DNA of 64,000 nucleotides from Myxococcus qinghaiensis. GTDB taxonomy: Bacteria; Myxococcota; Myxococcia; Myxococcales; Myxococcaceae. The stretch is taken from assembly GCF_024198215.1 (NCBI RefSeq), contig NZ_JAKCFA010000016.1, positions 186,001-250,000 on the forward strand. The letters are read 5' to 3'. Below are positions 54,600 to 62,851 of this stretch, one piece after another; position 1 is the stretch's first letter, and each line of letters starts with the position of its first letter. A program made the translations under genes and the position numbers. Under the pieces are notes generated by a model, which was not told the origin of the DNA, did not search any database, and worked only from the letters and a program-made list of their open reading frames with translations.

Positions 54600-55418
54600 A
54601 TGCTCCTCGTCACCCAGGGCCGCGAGCCGCGCCGTCAGTTGCTCCTCAAGCCCTCACCCGGGTCGAAGCAGGTGGTCTCCGCCGTGCACGCCTCGACCGT
54701 GACGGTGGAGACGGGGGGCACCCCGCGCCGCGCGCCGCCCACGCCCTCCACGCGGATGACCTTCATCATCCACGTCCAGTCCGTCTCGCCGGAGGGGGAC
54801 ACGCGCTATGACTTCACGCTCGACGCGGTGGACCTGCTCGTCCAGCCCGGCACGTCCGAGCAGCACGTAGACGAGGTGCGCAAGAGCCTCGCGTTCCTGC
54901 CGGGCCTCACCGGCGCGGGGGTGTCCGGGCGGCGGGGCAACTCCCTCGACTTGAAGCTGCCCGCCCACCTTGACGCGCAGCGACGCAGGGAGCTCCAGGA
55001 TTTGGCCAAGGCGCTCCAGTTCGTGGGCAACCCCTTTCCGCAGGAAGCCATTGGCCTGGGCGCGCGGTGGGACCAGCCATTGTATGGCAGCGGTCCCGTG
55101 GGGACGCAGGGCACCGCCAGCTTCGAGTTGTTCTCCCTGGACGCCAGTCGGGCGGGGACGCGCTTCCTCATCCAGCAGACGTCGAAGAACCAGCCGGTGC
55201 CCGCCGAATACCAGACGCGCCCGGACGGCTCCGAGCGGATGATGATCCGCTCGCAGACGAAGGGCGAGACGGCGTTCCGGTTGGACAGGCTCTGGCCCGC
55301 CAGCAGTGAGATGGAGATGCGCGTCCAGGCGGACCTGTCCGCGGAGAAGGAGGAGCCGCCGCGTCGACTGAAAATCATCACCGACGTGAAGGTGCGCCTG
55401 GAGGAGAAGGACGCCTGA
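54600..55418 (+). CDS. DUF6263-like uncharacterised protein, 272 aa
   Basis: The sequence after the ATG at 54600 runs MLLVTQGREPRRQLLLKPSP, then VTVETGG..MTFIIHVQSVSP and a C-terminus with IITDVKVRLEEKDA. This resembles DUF6263-type proteins of myxobacteria (GREPR near the start, then beta-rich). Homologues are usually lipoproteins, but here no lipobox is seen; an in-frame ATG at 54519 would add a short hydrophobic stretch (MEKLLVIAPGLAWLA) without Cys. The start is therefore uncertain. Upstream of the annexin toxin, same strand. Function unknown. Confidence 0.6.
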   Translation: MLLVTQGREPRRQLLLKPSPGSKQVVSAVHASTVTVETGGTPRRAPPTPSTRMTFIIHVQSVSPEGDTRYDFTLDAVDLLVQPGTSEQHVDEVRKSLAFLPGLTGAGVSGRRGNSLDLKLPAHLDAQRRRELQDLAKALQFVGNPFPQEAIGLGARWDQPLYGSGPVGTQGTASFELFSLDASRAGTRFLIQQTSKNQPVPAEYQTRPDGSERMMIRSQTKGETAFRLDRLWPASSEMEMRVQADLSAEKEEPPRRLKIITDVKVRLEEKDA

Positions 55419-55488
55419 GCGGGACCTGGGACGTCTTGCTTTGACGGCCCGCCCTGCGGCCTCACACAACTCAAGCAGCGCCATCTCG

Positions 55489-55494
55489 GATAAT
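55489..55494 (+). promoter_or_regulatory. candidate -10 element before the annexin toxin gene
   Basis: GATAAT, one base from the -10 consensus, about 89 bp before the preferred ATG. The -35 region 17 bp upstream (ACAACT) is poor. Confidence 0.3.
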
Positions 55495-55582
55495 CTCTAT
55501 CGTAGGACGAGTGAAGCCGCACTGCGGGCTGGACTCGTGTAGGTCCATGTCCGCCGTGGCGGACTTTCGCGGAGTCGGGGGC

Positions 55583-58500
55583 ATGCGAGTCAACGAGGGC
55601 GGTTCCACTCGGGCCACGGGTACAGGGGATTCAGGCGCCTCGAGCGCGGCGGCAGCGGCTGAGCGTGCGGCTCGCGCCGCGCAGCTGGCGGCGGAAGCGG
55701 CGGCCCGCGCGGCGGCGGAAGCGGCCCGGGCTCAAGCAGCACAGGCGGCCCAGGCCCAGGCCCGCGCGGAAGCAGCAGCCAGGCAAGCGCAAGAGGCCCT
55801 GAAGTTGGCGCAGGCGGCGCTCGCGGAGGCGAAGAAGAAGAACGCGCCCAAGGCGGAGCTGACGCGCGCGGAGCAGGCCGTGAAGCAGGCCACGACGTTC
55901 GCCCAGCAGGCCGCGACGTCCGCGCGCAATGCGGGCAACCGGGCCACCCACGCCAGCTCCTTCGTTCCGGCCAATACCCCCCAGGTGCCCGCGCAGCGGC
56001 AGACGCCCGCGGGCCCTCCGGGCGTCACGCCGGGCTACACCCGGGAGCAGGCAGCCAAGGACGCCACGGAGCTGTACCGCGCGACGAAGGGGGGCCTCAC
56101 CGGCTGGGGCACGGACGAGGCCGCCATCTTCAAGACGTTGGACAAGCGCACGCCAGGGGACATCGCGCTCATCCGCCAGTCCTTCCGGGAGCACTACAAG
56201 GAGGACCTGGACTCCGTCCTGCGCAAGGAACTGGGCGGTGACGAGCTCACTCGCGTCAACAACATCCTGTCCGGCAACAAGGGCAATGCGAGCGCGGCGG
56301 CCATCCAGGAGCAGACGGGCTTCTTCGGGGACAAGGACGCCATCGTCAACACGCTGCGCGACGCCTCCCCCACGGAGCGTCAGGCGATTGCCCGCTCCTT
56401 CCAGCAGATGTACGGCAAGGACCATCCGAACCTCCGGGCCGCCACGCCCGAGGAGTTCATGAAGCAGGCGCTGGGCCCCCGCCTGGACGCCGCCCAGCGC
56501 ACGCAGCTCAACAGCCTGCTGGACACCACCCGCGCCTCGACGCCGGAGCAGGTGACGCAGCTGGAGGCGGGCGCGGCGCGCTCCAAGGTGCATGACGCGC
56601 TCCAGGGCTTCTTCGGCGCGGACAGCGACAAGGTCTTCGACACGCTGAAGAACCTGCCTCCGGAGCAGAAGAAGGTCCTCCTCGCGGACGCGGCGCTCCA
56701 GTCGGAGCTGCGCGGCAAGTTGTCGAAGGAGGACTACGCGCGCGCCCGGGGATTGATGGAGGACAACCCGGCCGCCGCGAGCGCCGCGCAAATCAACAGC
56801 GCGACGCAGGGCTGGTTCGGCGCGGACGAGAGCGCCATCCTCGACGTGCTGAAGAGCACGAAGCCGGAGGACATGCCCGCCCTCAAGGCGGAGTTCCAGA
56901 AGCAGACGGGCCGCTCGCTGGAGTCCGAGGTCAAGGGCTGGGGCGGCGCGGACACGCAGGTGGGCCTGCGCTACCTCAACCCGCCCGCGGCCAACGACAC
57001 GCTGGGCCAGGCCCAGGCGGCGGCCGAGCAGCTCCACCGCGCCATGGACGGCGCGGGCACGGACGAAGCGGCGCTGCGCGAGGTGCTGGGCGACAAGTCC
57101 AAGACGCAAATCAATGACATCACCGCCGCGTACCGCGACCTCTACAAGCGGGACTTGCGCTCGGACCTGACGTCGGAGCTGGGCGGGCGCGACAAGTTCG
57201 AGATTGTCGACCAGATGTATGACCTGGGGGCCATCGACCCCAAGGCGCCGGACGCGGCGAAGCAGCAGGTGGACCGCCTGCGGGCGCAGCAGCAGTTCGA
57301 GCAGAGCGGCGGCCTGGGCATCATCGACACCCTCCAGAACGTCACCAAGGGCGAGTCGGACTCGGAGCGCCTGGAGCGCAACCTGACGGCGGCGGAGACG
57401 GCCATCTCCACGGGTGACACGGCGGCGGCGCAGCGGCGCACCACGTACGCCACGGACGACGTCAAGGACCTGCAGGAGACGAAGGACAGCACCGCGGACA
57501 TGGCGGCCACGGCGGCCGTCGCGGTGGTGACGACGGCGGCGGTGGTGGCCACGGGAGGCGCGGCGACGCCGCTGGCCATCGCGGGCTACGCGGCGCTGGG
57601 CGCGACGACGCGCGTGGCCACGCAGGCGTACTTCAAGGGCGACTCGCTGGGCATGGACGGTGTCGCGCAGCAGGCGGTGGTGGGCGCGGTGGAGGGCGGC
57701 ACCGTCGTCATCCCCCTGCCCAAGGGCCTGGGCGGCGCGGGCGCCACGGCGGCCACGGAGACTGTCGAGCAGGTCGCGAAGCAGACCGTGGGACAGCGGC
57801 TGCGCAGCACGGCCATCCAGGGCGCCTGGGAAGGCGGCGTCGGTGGCGCGCTGGGCGGCGCGACGGACCAGTCCCTCCAGAGCGAGACGTGGAAGAACGG
57901 CCTGCTCCCGGGCCTCCAGCAGGTGGGCCAGCGCGCGGTGGTGGACGGCACGGTGGGAACCGTGTTCGGCGCGGGCGGCGGCGTGGCCATGGACGGGGTG
58001 ATGCAGGGCGCCTCCCGCCTGACGACTCCGCGCGAGGTGCCGGTGCTGACGAACCCGGCGCTGGACGGCGGCACCGTGCACGTGCGCTACGGCGAGGGGC
58101 GGGTGCGAATCGAGGCGGGCCCCAACGCCACGCCCGCGCAAATCCAGGCGCACATGGAGACGGCCCGCACGCTCCAGAAGTACGAGGGGCCGCTCGGGCA
58201 GGTCCGTCAGCTCAAGGACCGCGTGAATCAGGCGCTCACCGGGCAGCCGGGCTACGGCACCCAGGGCTTCGAGTCCCAGCTCGAGGTGAAGAAGCTCAAC
58301 GCCATCATCAAGGACCTGGAGGCCGTGCAGCAGCGCATCGACACGCGGCTGCAGAAGCTCAACGGCAGCGGCCAGGCACCGACGGCGGCGCAGCGCGAGG
58401 TGATGGAGCGCGAAATCGCGGACCTGCGCTCGCAGCTGGACACCCACGCGGCGCAGGTGGGCTCGCTGGCCCCGGCGCGGGGCTACGTCGCGGCGGAGCA

Positions 58501-59554
58501 GCTCAGCAAGGGGAAGACGGAGGCGCTCAATCGCGGCTATCCCACGACGGAGGCCGAGGGGCTGCCGAAGGACCACTTCTGGGTGGAGAACGAGAACGGC
58601 CAGCTCTACCTCCAGCGCAACTCCGTGGAGAGCGGGCCCCGGAAGCTGTACGAGCCGTCCGGCAGGGAGGCCGAAGGCGTCTTCGGGGATTTCACCGACG
58701 CGCCCCTCGGCTACATCGAGCCCAAGTTCCCCGCCGGCGTCACGCGCGAGGAGGCGTTCGACGCGCTGGGCGGCAACAACCCGAAGTCGCCGTTCGGCGC
58801 GTGGGTGAAGTCGCTGGAGGCCGAGGGCCTCATCAAGGACAAGCAGGAGCTCGTCGGCATGCTGCGCGAGTCGCCCGGAGGGCTGTCGTTCGGCACCGTG
58901 CGCCACGAGCTGAAGGACCAGTACTCCGACCAGCTCCTCTCGCGGATGACGGACCCGGCCCGGCTGCGCGCCACGCCCGCCTACGCGGAGGCGCTCAAGG
59001 TCACCCAGAATCCCGAGCAGGCGCTGGTCGCCGCCAGCCACACGGAGATGCTGCGCATCACCCGGGAGCTGGGGCCCGCGGACAAGGGCGCGCTCGCCCA
59101 GCGCTGGTATCAGTCCACCTTCGAGAGCACGCGCAAGGGCGTCACGGAGGTCAGCGTCAGCAAGCAGGCGGCGGCCGACCTGGGCATCACCTTCACGGGT
59201 GACCGTCGCATCGACGTGCTGGAGCCGGGCACGGTGCGCGAGCTGAAGAACGTCTCCACCAGGTTCGGTGAGCGCGAGCACGACCAGTTGATGGATTTGG
59301 TGAAGCTCTACGGCAAGACGCTCGACGGGACGGACACGCCGATTGAACAGGTCGTGGAGACCTTCGTGGACCCGCGCGGCGTGGTCGCCAACTCCAAGTT
59401 CCTGCACGACATGTTCGACGGCTCCGGTGGCCAGTACCTCAAGGTGGAGGTCTTCAAGGCCGACGGGACGACGCTGGTGATTGACGCCAACAACCGGGGT
59501 ATCCTCAACCAGAGTCAGGCGGAGCTCGAGAAGACCCTCGGCATCACGAAGTAG
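55583..59554 (+). CDS. annexin-repeat polymorphic toxin with C-terminal PD-(D/E)XK-like domain, 1323 aa
   Basis: Residues ~10-130 are an Ala/Gln/Arg/Lys coiled coil. From ~150 to 550 there are about five annexin-like repeats; the clearest are the first (TKGGLTGWGTDEAAIFKTLD, REHYKEDLDSVLRKELGGDE) and the last (HRAMDGAGTDEAALREVLGD, YRDLYKRDLRSDLTSELGG), with the G-x-GTDE turn used for calcium/lipid binding. A hydrophobic stretch follows at ~640-680 (TAAVAVVTTAAVVATGG). The last ~150 residues hold RRIDVLEPGTVRELKNV (about 1208-1224), a D...E-x-K nuclease-like core. No signal peptide. ATG 55583 has GGAG eight bases before it; ATG 55547 is an alternative. A putative immunity gene follows after 21 bp. 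Confidence 0.78.
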   Translation: MRVNEGGSTRATGTGDSGASSAAAAAERAARAAQLAAEAAARAAAEAARAQAAQAAQAQARAEAAARQAQEALKLAQAALAEAKKKNAPKAELTRAEQAVKQATTFAQQAATSARNAGNRATHASSFVPANTPQVPAQRQTPAGPPGVTPGYTREQAAKDATELYRATKGGLTGWGTDEAAIFKTLDKRTPGDIALIRQSFREHYKEDLDSVLRKELGGDELTRVNNILSGNKGNASAAAIQEQTGFFGDKDAIVNTLRDASPTERQAIARSFQQMYGKDHPNLRAATPEEFMKQALGPRLDAAQRTQLNSLLDTTRASTPEQVTQLEAGAARSKVHDALQGFFGADSDKVFDTLKNLPPEQKKVLLADAALQSELRGKLSKEDYARARGLMEDNPAAASAAQINSATQGWFGADESAILDVLKSTKPEDMPALKAEFQKQTGRSLESEVKGWGGADTQVGLRYLNPPAANDTLGQAQAAAEQLHRAMDGAGTDEAALREVLGDKSKTQINDITAAYRDLYKRDLRSDLTSELGGRDKFEIVDQMYDLGAIDPKAPDAAKQQVDRLRAQQQFEQSGGLGIIDTLQNVTKGESDSERLERNLTAAETAISTGDTAAAQRRTTYATDDVKDLQETKDSTADMAATAAVAVVTTAAVVATGGAATPLAIAGYAALGATTRVATQAYFKGDSLGMDGVAQQAVVGAVEGGTVVIPLPKGLGGAGATAATETVEQVAKQTVGQRLRSTAIQGAWEGGVGGALGGATDQSLQSETWKNGLLPGLQQVGQRAVVDGTVGTVFGAGGGVAMDGVMQGASRLTTPREVPVLTNPALDGGTVHVRYGEGRVRIEAGPNATPAQIQAHMETARTLQKYEGPLGQVRQLKDRVNQALTGQPGYGTQGFESQLEVKKLNAIIKDLEAVQQRIDTRLQKLNGSGQAPTAAQREVMEREIADLRSQLDTHAAQVGSLAPARGYVAAEQLSKGKTEALNRGYPTTEAEGLPKDHFWVENENGQLYLQRNSVESGPRKLYEPSGREAEGVFGDFTDAPLGYIEPKFPAGVTREEAFDALGGNNPKSPFGAWVKSLEAEGLIKDKQELVGMLRESPGGLSFGTVRHELKDQYSDQLLSRMTDPARLRATPAYAEALKVTQNPEQALVAASHTEMLRITRELGPADKGALAQRWYQSTFESTRKGVTEVSVSKQAAADLGITFTGDRRIDVLEPGTVRELKNVSTRFGEREHDQLMDLVKLYGKTLDGTDTPIEQVVETFVDPRGVVANSKFLHDMFDGSGGQYLKVEVFKADGTTLVIDANNRGILNQSQAELEKTLGITK

Positions 59555-59575
59555 CGGGGGCCAGGAGGTCTCAGG

Positions 59576-60535
59576 GTGTTGGAGACGGAGATGAAGGTGG
59601 GGCTGTCGGGTCCTGACCTGCCAGTCCTGGTGCGGGCGATGGTCAGCCGACTCCTTCCGAAGACGTCCCCGAGCGCGCTCTCGGTGGACTTCACGGACCA
59701 GGCGCCCGGCGCGGACTGGCTGGAGACGCGCATGCTGAAGGCCCGGCGGCGCGCGAAGGCCGTCTGGGCGGGCGACTCCTGGAACTTCCTCCTCGTCGAG
59801 TCTCCCGTGGCGCTCATCGCGGGGCCTCATGCGAGGGACGCGCGGCAGGTGCTCGCGGAGCTGGCGCCGCTGCCCTTCTTCCTGGCGTCGTTCGCCAGCC
59901 TGTATTCGGACTGGAAGGTCGACGGCAAGGCGTACGCCGCGCCCATCCTGGATGACCTGCACTACCCGCACGGCTGGGGCTGCGCGTTTCGCGGGCAGGG
60001 CCACGCGCGGCTGGTGTCGCGTCGGTGGCTGGAGTTCGGGCCGTGGCGCCTGTTGAAGGGACCGGACGACGTCTCCCTGGTCCAGTTCCATGACCTGGAG
60101 GCGGACCCGGCCACCGCGCTCGAGCAGGCGAAGCCTGGCCACGCTCGCATGGGCGCCAACGCGGAGGGTGGCGTCATCCGCTCGGGGTACGCGCGCAAGC
60201 ACAGGCTCGACGGCTTCTACGAGCCGAAGGACCAGCTGCTGCGCATGGTCATCCACGGCCGCGACGTGTCCGCCAGCGAGATGCTGGATGCGTGCTCGCT
60301 GCGCCTGGATGGCGCGGTGGGCCCCGGGCAGCCGCTGACGCGCGTGGCGTATGTCTTCATGGAGCCGGAGCGGGCGCGCGCGCATCTGCACGAGCTGTGG
60401 CTGCGCGAGCTGGAGTGCTGGACCCTTGAAATGGGCAAGGAGGTCCGGCTGGACAAGGACTACCGCCCGACGCCGGTGAAGCCCGACTGGGTGAAGGCCG
60501 TGGAGGCCCGGGAAGCGGGCGTGTCGAAGCGCTGA
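59576..60535 (+). CDS. putative immunity protein of the annexin toxin, 319 aa
   Basis: GTG 59576 with AGGAGG seven bases before it, 21 bp after the toxin stop on the same strand. No signal peptide or membrane helix. The sequence has a VWAGDSWNFLLVESPVALIA stretch, a long LDDLHYPHGWGCAF region and an amphipathic Trp/Glu-rich C-terminus. I do not recognise a family. By place, size and soluble nature it most likely neutralises the nuclease domain; it could instead be an adaptor or unrelated protein. Confidence 0.6.
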   Translation: MLETEMKVGLSGPDLPVLVRAMVSRLLPKTSPSALSVDFTDQAPGADWLETRMLKARRRAKAVWAGDSWNFLLVESPVALIAGPHARDARQVLAELAPLPFFLASFASLYSDWKVDGKAYAAPILDDLHYPHGWGCAFRGQGHARLVSRRWLEFGPWRLLKGPDDVSLVQFHDLEADPATALEQAKPGHARMGANAEGGVIRSGYARKHRLDGFYEPKDQLLRMVIHGRDVSASEMLDACSLRLDGAVGPGQPLTRVAYVFMEPERARAHLHELWLRELECWTLEMGKEVRLDKDYRPTPVKPDWVKAVEAREAGVSKR

Positions 60536-60586
60536 GCCCGGCGCTTCCGCATTCCGGGCTTGCGTGGCTGCCTCGGGCTGGGAAAC

Positions 60587-61078
60587 ATGACTCGCATGAC
60601 CCAGCCCGCAGTGCCTCCCGCCGTGTCGGATGTGTATGGGGTTCATGGCACGGACGGTTTCGTCATCTCCGACGACGCTGCCCGCATCGACCTGGACGTG
60701 GTGCATGGCTACCTGACGCGCTCGTACTGGAGCCCGGGCATCTCTCGCGCGCTGGTGGAGAAGGCCCTGCGTCACTCGCTCGTCTTCGGTGTGTATGCCG
60801 CGGACGGCGCACAGGTGGGCTACGCGCGCGTCGTCACGGACCGGATGTCGTTCGCCTATCTCTGTGACGTGTTCATCCTGGAGACGCAGCAGGGCAAGGG
60901 CCTGGGCAAGTGGCTGATGGAGGCCGTCTTCGCCCATCCGGACCTCCAGGGGCTGCGGCGCTTCCTGCTGGCCACGCGGGATGCCCATGGACTGTATGCC
61001 CAGTATGGCTTCACGCCCCTGAAGAGCCCGGACCGGTTCATGGAGCGGCATGACCCGGACGTGTACAGCCGGACGTAG
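60587..61078 (+). CDS. GNAT-family N-acetyltransferase, 163 aa
   Basis: A GNAT fold: DFVISDDAARIDLDVVHGYL-like N-terminus, VYAADGAQVGYARVVTDR, FAYLCDVFILETQQGKGLGK with the Q-x-x-G-x-G-K acetyl-CoA pocket near residue 100, and ATRDAHGLYAQYGFTPL. A family close to the ~140-160 aa YjhQ-like enzymes that acetylate small amines. ATG 60587 is used; ATG 60596 is also possible. Lies after the immunity gene (51 bp) but need not be related. Confidence 0.88.
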   Translation: MTRMTQPAVPPAVSDVYGVHGTDGFVISDDAARIDLDVVHGYLTRSYWSPGISRALVEKALRHSLVFGVYAADGAQVGYARVVTDRMSFAYLCDVFILETQQGKGLGKWLMEAVFAHPDLQGLRRFLLATRDAHGLYAQYGFTPLKSPDRFMERHDPDVYSRT

Positions 61079-61153
61079 TGGAGCGCGGTTGGCCCACGGT
61101 TCGCATTCGTCTCGGAGGACTCCGTAGACTGGAGTCTTCGCGGGAGGTGTGGA

Positions 61154-62575
61154 GTGGAGCGCGTTCAGGCCGTTGCGGCGCGGCACGAGGACGAGGCGGC
61201 GCCGGCGTGCGTCGTCTGCGAGGCCGCGTTGGAGGGGGCTCGCTGCGGCCATTGCGGCGCGGCCATGGCGCCGGGTGGGTATCGCGTCCTGCGGCTCATC
61301 TCGCAGTCTCCGCATGGTCGCGTGTACCTGGCGGTGGATGGGCAGGGGACGCGTGTCGCTCTCAAGGAATTGCTGTTCGCGTTGGTTCCTGGGGTGGAGC
61401 AGCTCGACGCCTTCGAGCGTGAGGCCGCCGTGCTGCGGTCGCTGGAGCACCCGGACATCCCGCGCTTCGTCGCGAGCTTCAAGGAGGGCAGCGGGGTGGG
61501 GACGCGCCTCTATCTCGCGCAGGAGCTGCTCGAAGGGGAGACGCTGCTCGAGCGAATCTCACGCAGCCGGCTGGACGAGGCGGAGGCGTGGACGCTGGCG
61601 GAGCAGGTGCTCCAGACGCTCTCGGCGCTGCACCGGCGTACGCCCGCGCTGGTGCACCGGGACGTGAAGCCGGCGAACCTCATCCTCAAGCCGGATGGCC
61701 GTGTGGCGCTGGTGGACTTCGGCGCGGCTCGCCACCTGGCGCGCGATGTGACGCACGGGTCCACGCTGGTGGGGACGTTCGGGTACATGCCGCCCGAGCA
61801 GCTCGGCGGCACGGTGGAGCCCTCCAGCGACCTCTATGCGCTGGGCGCGACGCTGGTCCATGCGCTGAGTGGACGCGAGCCCGCGGACCTCGTCGACGAG
61901 GGACTGGTGCTGTCGTTCGAGCAGCACCTCCAGGTCTCCGAGCCGCTGCGCGTGTTCCTGGGCAGGCTGCTCGCGCCGAAGCGCTCGGGGCGGTTCGCAT
62001 CGGCGGTGGAGGCGCTCTCCGCTCTGCGGGCTTCGGTCGAGGCACTGGCCGCCGGGCGCTCCTCGCGGGTCGCTTCGGCTGCTCCGGACGAAGGCGCGAA
62101 GGCGTCGGGTGAAGGTCGGGGCGGGGCGCTTCCACGTGTAGAGGCCGTTACGGAAACAGCAGCGACAGGCGTCGGTGCGGAAGCAGGTGCCCTGCGTGAT
62201 GCGCGGGGCAGGCCTCTCGAAGAGGCGGCCGTTGATGGCGCTTCCGTGCCCGTCGCTGGTGAGGCCGCCGAGGTCGCGCAAGTGCCGCCGTCGTCCGCCA
62301 CCGAGGCCATGCACGAGGATACGAAGGCCCCGCGTCTGTCGGCGCGCCGGAGGAAGTTGCGCTGGGCGCTCGCCGCGCTGTCCGCGACGGGCATGCTCCT
62401 GGGCGTGCTGCGATTCGTGATGGCCCAGGGCGGCAGCGCGGTGATGGTCACCGACTCTCCCGACTGGGGTCGCCCTACCCAGGCCGCACCGCCTGCCCAG
62501 CCCGCGATGCCTCCAGGTACGGGCACCCACCGGAACTTCCGCACGCCCTGGTCTGGTGAATCCGGCTCGCGCTGA
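61154..62575 (+). CDS. zinc-ribbon Ser/Thr protein kinase, single-pass membrane, 473 aa
   Basis: Starts with a zinc ribbon (Cys19, 22, 31, 34). The kinase domain (about 42-300) has the Lys71 in VALKELLF, HRDVKPANLIL (HRD 169-171), DFG 189-191, and GTFGYMPPEQLGG. After ~300 comes a low-complexity linker (Ala/Glu/Val-rich), then a membrane helix (about 402-425, LAALSATGMLLGVLRFVMA) and a short Pro-rich outside tail. The glycine loop SPHGRVYLA keeps only part of the consensus. GTG 61154 has GGGAGG six bases upstream. Myxobacteria have many such Hanks kinases; its substrate is unknown. Confidence 0.9.
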   Translation: MERVQAVAARHEDEAAPACVVCEAALEGARCGHCGAAMAPGGYRVLRLISQSPHGRVYLAVDGQGTRVALKELLFALVPGVEQLDAFEREAAVLRSLEHPDIPRFVASFKEGSGVGTRLYLAQELLEGETLLERISRSRLDEAEAWTLAEQVLQTLSALHRRTPALVHRDVKPANLILKPDGRVALVDFGAARHLARDVTHGSTLVGTFGYMPPEQLGGTVEPSSDLYALGATLVHALSGREPADLVDEGLVLSFEQHLQVSEPLRVFLGRLLAPKRSGRFASAVEALSALRASVEALAAGRSSRVASAAPDEGAKASGEGRGGALPRVEAVTETAATGVGAEAGALRDARGRPLEEAAVDGASVPVAGEAAEVAQVPPSSATEAMHEDTKAPRLSARRRKLRWALAALSATGMLLGVLRFVMAQGGSAVMVTDSPDWGRPTQAAPPAQPAMPPGTGTHRNFRTPWSGESGSR

Positions 62576-62851
62576 ATCGGGCAGCCTCCGCGGGGCCCCA
62601 GACGCGACGCCTAGACGCCTTGCGAGCCCGTGCGGCCAGAGGCCCTCCCTCCTGAGTCATTTTCGTCTCGGGTGAGCGGCCAGCCAGCCGCGCGTGGGCG
62701 CTGACGCGTGGCTCCCCGCGCACGGGACGCGCGGTCATCGATACACAGTCCCCCGGTTTCAGTTCCACCCGGTCGTCGTGCTTACATCGCGACGCGGTGG
62801 CCCCGTGCTTGCTCTCTCGTCGGGCTGGCTCCCGCCGCCGCACGACACCCC

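Noticed and set aside
55640..55800. Ala/Gln/Arg-rich repeat as a possible separate element
   Set aside because: It lies within the toxin frame and codes for a coiled-coil arm; not a DNA repeat element.
55631..61450. A 1939-codon open frame on the minus strand, antisense to the annexin toxin, immunity, GNAT and kinase genes
   Set aside because: It spans four well-supported genes in other frames and has Arg/His/Leu-rich composition typical of shadow frames in GC-rich DNA.
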